A stretch of 64,000 nucleotides of DNA, taken from positions 248,001-312,000 of the forward strand of contig JAIPEN010000001.1 in the NCBI GenBank assembly GCA_021737145.1. The letters run 5' to 3'. The notes beneath the pieces were generated by a model. The model ran no database searches. It was not told the DNA's origin and saw only the letters and a list, made by a program, of their open reading frames with translations. The stretch is from Desulfarculaceae bacterium (GTDB lineage: Bacteria; Desulfobacterota; Desulfarculia; Desulfarculales; Desulfarculaceae). A program made the position numbers and the translations under genes. Below, piece after piece: positions 59,513 through 64,000 of the stretch (positions are counted from its first letter, which is position 1; each line of letters starts with the position of its first letter).

Positions 59513-60471
59513 CAGGCCAGGTACCTGCCCTCTTGGGCCAGCGCGGCCAGACGCCCCAGGCCCTCGCGGAAGTCCACCTTGGGCTCGTAGCCCAGCAGCT
59601 CGCGGGCCTTGCTCAGGTCGGCCAGGCTGTAGTAAACATCGGCCGCGCGGCTCTCCTGGAACTCGGGCTCCCGGGGCTTGCCGGTGAGCTCGCCCAGAAT
59701 GTCCAACAGCTCCAGCAGGTCATGGCTCACCCCGGCGGCCACGTTGATGGCCTGGCCCGGTGCGTCCGGCGCGGCGCAGGCGGCCAGGTTGGCGGCCACC
59801 ACGTTGTCGATATAGGTGAAGTCGCGGCTCTGGCGCCCGTCGCCGTGCACCGGGGGCCGCTCCCCTTGCAGCAGGCAGAACAAGAACTTGGGGATCACGG
59901 CCGCGTAGGGCGAGTCCGGGTCTTGGCGGGGTCCGAAAATGTTGAAGTAGCGCAGGCACACCGTCTCCAGGCCATACACCTGGTAAAAGGCGGATGCGTA
60001 GTGCTCCATGGACACCTTGGAAGCGGCATAGGGGCTCATGGGACGGGGCGGCTGGCTCTCCACCTTGGGCGCGTCGGGCGGGTCCACGTTGCCGTAGACC
60101 GAGGAGCTGGAGGCCAGCACCATGCGCTTAACCTGCGCCTCCTTGGCCGCGTAGAGCAGGTTCAGGCTGCCGTTGACATTGACCGCGTTGGTGGCCAGGG
60201 GGTCGGCCACCGAGCGGGGCACGCTGGCCCGGGCCGCCTGGTGCAGCACGTAGTCCATGCCCTCCATGGCCCGCTGGCAGGTGTCCAGCTCCCGGATGTC
60301 CCCTTCCAGGAAATCCAGCTCGCCCGGCCCCCCGGAGGCAGGCTCCAGATTGGCCTCCTTGCCGGTGCTCAGGTTATCCAGCACCCGCACCCGGTGGCCC
60401 TGCTTTACCAGGGTCTCGGCCAGGTGGGAGCCGATGAAGCCGGCTCCGCCGGTGATCAAGTATGCGGACAT
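59512..60471 (-). CDS. NAD-dependent NDP-sugar epimerase (WbpP/GalE-like)
   Basis: This short-chain extended SDR has 319 residues. The nucleotide-binding GGAGFIGS is at 8-15, the catalytic serine string is LASSSSVYG, and YAASK carries the Tyr and Lys. RYFNIFGPRQDPDSPYAAVIPKF is typical of UDP-GlcNAc(A) or UDP-glucuronate 4-epimerases. The substrate is not determined. It shares one base with the O-antigen ligase gene. Confidence 0.9.
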   Translation of the reverse strand: MSAYLITGGAGFIGSHLAETLVKQGHRVRVLDNLSTGKEANLEPASGGPGELDFLEGDIRELDTCQRAMEGMDYVLHQAARASVPRSVADPLATNAVNVNGSLNLLYAAKEAQVKRMVLASSSSVYGNVDPPDAPKVESQPPRPMSPYAASKVSMEHYASAFYQVYGLETVCLRYFNIFGPRQDPDSPYAAVIPKFLFCLLQGERPPVHGDGRQSRDFTYIDNVVAANLAACAAPDAPGQAINVAAGVSHDLLELLDILGELTGKPREPEFQESRAADVYYSLADLSKARELLGYEPKVDFREGLGRLAALAQEGRYLA

Positions 60472-60536
60472 CAGTTAATGCTCCCAGGTCTGGAGGTCGG
60501 CGGGTTGGGCCTATGGGAGGGGACCATGGCTATCTC

Positions 60537-61550
60537 TCATTCCGCGGTTGGCGAAGCCGGCAGGCGCTCCAGGGCGGCCAGGACCTCCTCCACGCTGATG
60601 GGGGCGATGGGGCCGGTGGCTCCCAGCACCTCGCAGGGCACTCCCCAGGGCCGCCAGTTGCACAAGGGGGTGGAGGACCACATCACCACCAGGGGCCGGT
60701 GCACCGCCGCGGCAAAGTGCATGGGGCCCCCTTCGGGGGTGATAAAGGCCCGGCCGGCGGCGATGGCCGCGGCAAAGTCCTTCAGGCTGGAGGAGGCGAA
60801 CACCGGCGGCTCGGGCTCCAGCCCTGACAGTATACCTGACACCCACTCCTTGTCGCCTGGAGCGTGGGTGATCATTACGCCTTCGGGCCGCGCGGCCAAC
60901 TCCGAGGCCAGGCGGCGGTATTTTTGGTCGGGCCAGGTGCATTCCGGGCGGTAGGCCCAGCGGGTGATGTTGAGCACCACCGGCGGCCGCGTTGGGTCCA
61001 GGCCGCAACTCCCCAGGAATTCCGCCACCTTGTCCTTGGATGCCTGGGGTATTTCCAGATATAGCCTTTTAGGGGGGCTGTCAAGACCGATGTGCTTGAG
61101 CAGAGAGGCGCAGCGCAGCACTTCGTGATCCTGGGCCGGGGGCCAGGGCGCGGGCAGGTTGTAATAAAATCCCCAGCGCTTCTTCTTGCCCTTGGCCTCG
61201 GGGCCAAGACGCCAGCGGGCCCCGGAGGCATAGGCCAGCCAGGCCTGGGAGTTGGAAAAGCTGTCGCGAAAGGCCACGGCCAAGTCAAAGCGCCGGGCCC
61301 GGGCCGCCTTGAGCATGGCGGCCATGCGCCGGTAGGACTCCAGGGCCCCGTAATGGCGGTGCTTGGCCTTGGGATAAACCAACAGCTCGTCCAGGGCCGG
61401 GTGGCCCTCGATGGCCTCGCGGCTCAGGGTGCAGACCATGGCCGCCAGATGGGCCTGGGGAAAGGCCTCGCGCAGCATCTGCAAGGCCGGGGTGGTGCAC
61501 AGCACGTCGCCGATGTTGTCGTTGCGCACCACCAGAATTTTGTTGATCAT
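60537..61550 (-). CDS. Glycosyltransferase family 9 (heptosyltransferase-like) protein
   Basis: This is an LPS-core type glycosyltransferase of GT9 (337 residues with this start). The N-terminal KILVVRNDNIGDVLCTTPAL and the C-terminal nucleotide-sugar site AFITPEGGPMHFAAAVHRPLVVMW are characteristic. ATG 61550 matches the family start; ATG 61607 is also in frame, and neither has a good Shine-Dalgarno. It is preceded on the same strand by a second GT9 gene. Confidence 0.87.
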   Translation of the reverse strand: MINKILVVRNDNIGDVLCTTPALQMLREAFPQAHLAAMVCTLSREAIEGHPALDELLVYPKAKHRHYGALESYRRMAAMLKAARARRFDLAVAFRDSFSNSQAWLAYASGARWRLGPEAKGKKKRWGFYYNLPAPWPPAQDHEVLRCASLLKHIGLDSPPKRLYLEIPQASKDKVAEFLGSCGLDPTRPPVVLNITRWAYRPECTWPDQKYRRLASELAARPEGVMITHAPGDKEWVSGILSGLEPEPPVFASSSLKDFAAAIAAGRAFITPEGGPMHFAAAVHRPLVVMWSSTPLCNWRPWGVPCEVLGATGPIAPISVEEVLAALERLPASPTAE

Positions 61551-61636
61551 CGCCGGGTCCAAGGGGCCGGGGTCGTCTTGCAGGCGGCCCAGGACCAGGG
61601 GATTCATTATGCTGGAAAGCGCAGACACGGAAAAGC

Positions 61637-62629
61637 TCAGGGCTCCAACTCCAGCATTTCGGTGGTGGCCTGGATAACCATATCCTCGCTGAGTTGCTCC
61701 ATGCAAAACGGGTTCCGGCAACCCTTGTCCAGGCAGGGATCGCAGGTGGCCGGCACCTTGACCACCCGGTCGCGGGGCCCCCGTGGCCCCACCTTCACCG
61801 GATCGGTGGGTCCGAATAGCCCCAGCACCGGGGTCTGCACCGCCTGGCCCAGATGCAAGGGGCCGGTGTCATTGCTGATAACCAGATCCAGGCGGCTGAG
61901 CACCGAGCCCAGCAGGCGCAGTCCCAGGTTATAACCCTTGAAGAAGACGTGCCCCGCCGCCTCGTCGGCCCGGCGGGCCAGATCCTTTTCGTGCGAATCG
62001 CCGATGTAGATCACCTGCATGCCCAGCCTGTGCAGGGCGGCGGCCACCCGGCCGAAGCGCTCGGCCGGCCAGCGGCGGTAGCTGGCCGAGGCCCCCAGCA
62101 CCAGGCCCACCCTAGGGCTGCCGGTGCGCATGCCTTGTTTGCGCAGCCACTTTTCGGCGAACTCCGACTCCCGGGGCCTGAGGAACATGCGCATGAAGCG
62201 ATCCTGTGGCTGTATCTCGGCCCCGGCCCACTGGGCCAGGACCAAGCGCTCGTCCACCGAGTGCACCTTGGGGTTGCGCGGCAAGGCCAGCAGGTTCAAA
62301 TCCGGCCGGTCCCAACCCTGGATGTTCACCGCCCGTTGGTAGCGCAGGCGGGGCATCAGCCTGATAAGGTCGTCATTGGCGTGCAGCACCACCAGGCTCT
62401 CGTAGCGGCGTCCGGCCAGGGCGGCGGCCAAATAGGTGCGGCTCAAGGGGTTGTTGCGGTAGGGGAAGACCTGGTTCAGGTAAGGGTTCTCGCGCAGCAA
62501 GGGCCGCCGCTTCTGATGCACCAGCACGTCCACGTCAAAACGGCGGCCCATGGCGATCAGGGCCGGACTGCAAAACATGGTGTCGCCAATGGCCGTGGTG
62601 CAGGCGGCCAGAACCCTGGGTCGGCTCAT
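61637..62629 (-). CDS. Glycosyltransferase family 9 (heptosyltransferase-like) protein
   Basis: This is a second GT9 enzyme (330 residues). Features are RVLAACTTAIGDTMFCSPAL, VGLVLGASASYRRWPAERF, and DLVISNDTGPLHLGQAVQTPVLGLFG, the donor-binding loop. A C-terminal cysteine cluster (CDPCLDKGCRNPFCM) resembles the one in WaaF/WaaQ-type proteins. The start is probably ATG 62629; ATG 62641 is in frame too. The gap 62630-62897 before it is AT-rich and may hold its promoter. Confidence 0.87.
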   Translation of the reverse strand: MSRPRVLAACTTAIGDTMFCSPALIAMGRRFDVDVLVHQKRRPLLRENPYLNQVFPYRNNPLSRTYLAAALAGRRYESLVVLHANDDLIRLMPRLRYQRAVNIQGWDRPDLNLLALPRNPKVHSVDERLVLAQWAGAEIQPQDRFMRMFLRPRESEFAEKWLRKQGMRTGSPRVGLVLGASASYRRWPAERFGRVAAALHRLGMQVIYIGDSHEKDLARRADEAAGHVFFKGYNLGLRLLGSVLSRLDLVISNDTGPLHLGQAVQTPVLGLFGPTDPVKVGPRGPRDRVVKVPATCDPCLDKGCRNPFCMEQLSEDMVIQATTEMLELEP

Positions 62630-62897
62630 GAGTGGACGCATCTCCCAATCCCCGGCTCTGTGAAAACAAAATCTCGCCGCCGGGGTGAATGGCAAAATAT
62701 AGCATCACTCTAAGGATTTATCCACGGTGTAGGTAAACGAGCCGAGGCTGGCCAACCCTTGTGGCGACACGGGCCCGGCCCATGCCCAGCACCTCCATCC
62801 AAAGGGCACTATGCGTTAATTAATCATTTTTGAGCAGTAAGTTATCCGATTACTTAACAATTTACATTAACTAAAATAAGCATGGCCGGTGGGCGGA

Positions 62898-63980
62898 TTA
62901 GGAAGCAGCGGCCTCGATTAAAGCCATGATCTGGTCCAGCCAGGCCTCCTGGCTGGATACCGGCGAGGCAAATCCTTTGCCCAGGGCCAAGGCCTGGAGG
63001 CAGGCCTGGGACAGGGAATCCACATCACCGGCCGCGGGCACCACCACCCCGCTGACCCCCTCTTCCACCAGTTCGCCGGCCCCGGCCGAAGCGGTGGTCA
63101 CTACCGGGGTGCCGCAGGCCAGGGCCTCCAAACAGGCGACGGAGCAGGGGTCGTAGATGGTGGGCAACACCATGACGTCGGCCGAGGCCAACAGGGGGGC
63201 CACCTTGGCCTGCAAGCCCAGAAAACGCACTCGGCCACTCACTCCCAGGGTTGCGGCCTTGGCCTGCCAGGCCTTGGGCCGGTCGCGGCCCGCCACCAGG
63301 AGAATTGCCTCGGGCAGCTGGGCCAGGGCGGCCAGGGCGAACTCCAGGCCCTTGCGCTCCCAGCCCGAACCCAGGAACAACAGCGCCGGCTGACCGGGCT
63401 CCAAGCCCAGGTCCTCTCGGGCCTGTTCGCGGAAGGCGGGCTCGCGGGCCGGGGCCAGGCCCACCTCGTCCACCGCGCTGTAGACTACCCGTATCTTTTC
63501 GTCAGGCACCTGATAGTTGCGTTTAAGCTCCTCAGCCACCATGTGGCTGACGGCGATAACCGAGCGCAGCTCGGGCGCGGCCAGGGTGCGGCGCTCCAAA
63601 TCCAGGATAGCCCGGTGCTTGGGGTTAAGGCCAAAACTGAGGCGCTTGAGCAACCCCTCGTAGGGCGCGCGGTGCTTCAGCCAGGCGGCGTGCACCCCGT
63701 CCCCGGCCCGGAACACCGGGCTGCCCGGCACCCGCTCCAGACTCAGAAAGGCGTCCAGGCCCAGACTCTCGGCGGTCCGCCCGGCCGCCACCGCCCAGGC
63801 GGCCGGCTTGGCCGGGGCCACTTGGTGCAGCTCCACGCCATCGGGCGGCTGGCCCTGCCAGGCCGAGGCCACCACATGCACCTCGTGCCCCCGAGCCACC
63901 ATCCCTTGGGCCAAAAGACCCAGCACCCGCTCGGCCCCGCCGGTGAGATCGTACTTATAGCGTATGAGCCCCAGCTTCAC
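62898..63980 (-). CDS. Glycosyltransferase family 4 protein (WaaG/RfaG-like)
   Basis: This is a GT-B fold glycosyltransferase (360 residues). LTGGAERVLGLLAQGMVARGHEVHVV is the acceptor-side signature, and the donor site is ADVMVLPTIYDPCSVACLEALACGTPVV with the EX7E pattern. VRFLGLQAKVAPLLASADV and the length suit RfaG-type LPS-core glucosyltransferases. The start is GTG 63980, 20 bases from the window edge, so an upstream neighbour may overlap or couple to it. Confidence 0.87.
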   Translation of the reverse strand: MKLGLIRYKYDLTGGAERVLGLLAQGMVARGHEVHVVASAWQGQPPDGVELHQVAPAKPAAWAVAAGRTAESLGLDAFLSLERVPGSPVFRAGDGVHAAWLKHRAPYEGLLKRLSFGLNPKHRAILDLERRTLAAPELRSVIAVSHMVAEELKRNYQVPDEKIRVVYSAVDEVGLAPAREPAFREQAREDLGLEPGQPALLFLGSGWERKGLEFALAALAQLPEAILLVAGRDRPKAWQAKAATLGVSGRVRFLGLQAKVAPLLASADVMVLPTIYDPCSVACLEALACGTPVVTTASAGAGELVEEGVSGVVVPAAGDVDSLSQACLQALALGKGFASPVSSQEAWLDQIMALIEAAAS

Positions 63981-64000
63981 GCCCGTGCCGTCCTTTGCAG

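Noticed and set aside
1..64000. CRISPR arrays, rRNA operons, tmRNA, SRP RNA and insertion sequences
   Set aside because: I looked for regularly spaced repeats, conserved RNA signatures and transposase motifs and saw none that I could support.

Overview
The window is a chromosomal segment from a G+C-rich anaerobic bacterium. The gene content points to Desulfobacterota (the former sulfate-reducing deltaproteobacteria), perhaps a Desulfarculales-like lineage, but the exact taxon is inferred. The clues are an Hdr-like membrane complex, several multiheme c-type cytochromes, DUF1847 and DUF4416 proteins, a yicC-remA-gmk cluster, and a branched-chain ABC transporter operon interleaved with CoA ligases. 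LPS export, heptosyltransferase and O-antigen genes show a Gram-negative envelope. No rRNA, CRISPR array, transposase or phage module was seen.

Layout. 1-7.3 kb: a partial zinc-ribbon/coiled-coil gene, then an envelope and nitrogen-PTS operon on the plus strand (lptC-lptA-lptB-rpoN-hpf-ptsN-rapZ-EIIA(Man)-rimI). 7.5-11.1 kb: gap-pgk-tpiA-secG and tRNA-Leu(GAG), followed by a SYLF-domain lipoprotein-like gene. 12-14.7 kb: a two-gene Hdr-like membrane redox complex. 15.3-18.9 kb: a nitroreductase, two unrecognised genes and a parvulin-TPR protein. 19-29.8 kb: a redox region with a pentaheme cytochrome, a cytochrome c/beta-barrel fusion, a YeeE-TusA sulfur-trafficking pair, two large paralogous multiheme cytochromes (11 and 10 canonical haems), and a Rieske/cytochrome b6-type complex whose subunit-IV-like half lies on the opposite strand.

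29.8-36 kb: an M15 peptidase, thioesterase, ribF, tRNA-Leu(CAG), a PEP-CTERM surface protein, a TPR protein, a DUF1847 gene, and a broken AT-rich pentapeptide-repeat/membrane gene that looks foreign. 36-48 kb: a propionyl/acetyl-CoA synthetase and a BASS-type transporter, then a seven-gene minus-strand operon (livG, fatty acyl-CoA ligase, livH, livM, livK, livF, paaK-like). That operon probably imports and activates a carboxylic acid substrate. It begins at a promoter overlapped by a perfect 14-bp palindrome and is interrupted by an approximately 130-bp imperfect palindromic repeat. 48-57 kb: housekeeping genes (dGTPase, pterin methyltransferase, tatD, maf, yggS, rlmB, gmk, remA-like, yicC). 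57-64 kb: surface polysaccharide genes (ugd, O-antigen ligase, epimerase, two GT9 and one GT4 glycosyltransferases).

The least ordinary biology is the electron-transfer material at 12-30 kb. It includes a NarI-ferredoxin-HdrC fusion, a porin-cytochrome fusion, and a bc-type complex accompanied by two giant cytochromes, one carrying an expanded CX9CH haem motif.
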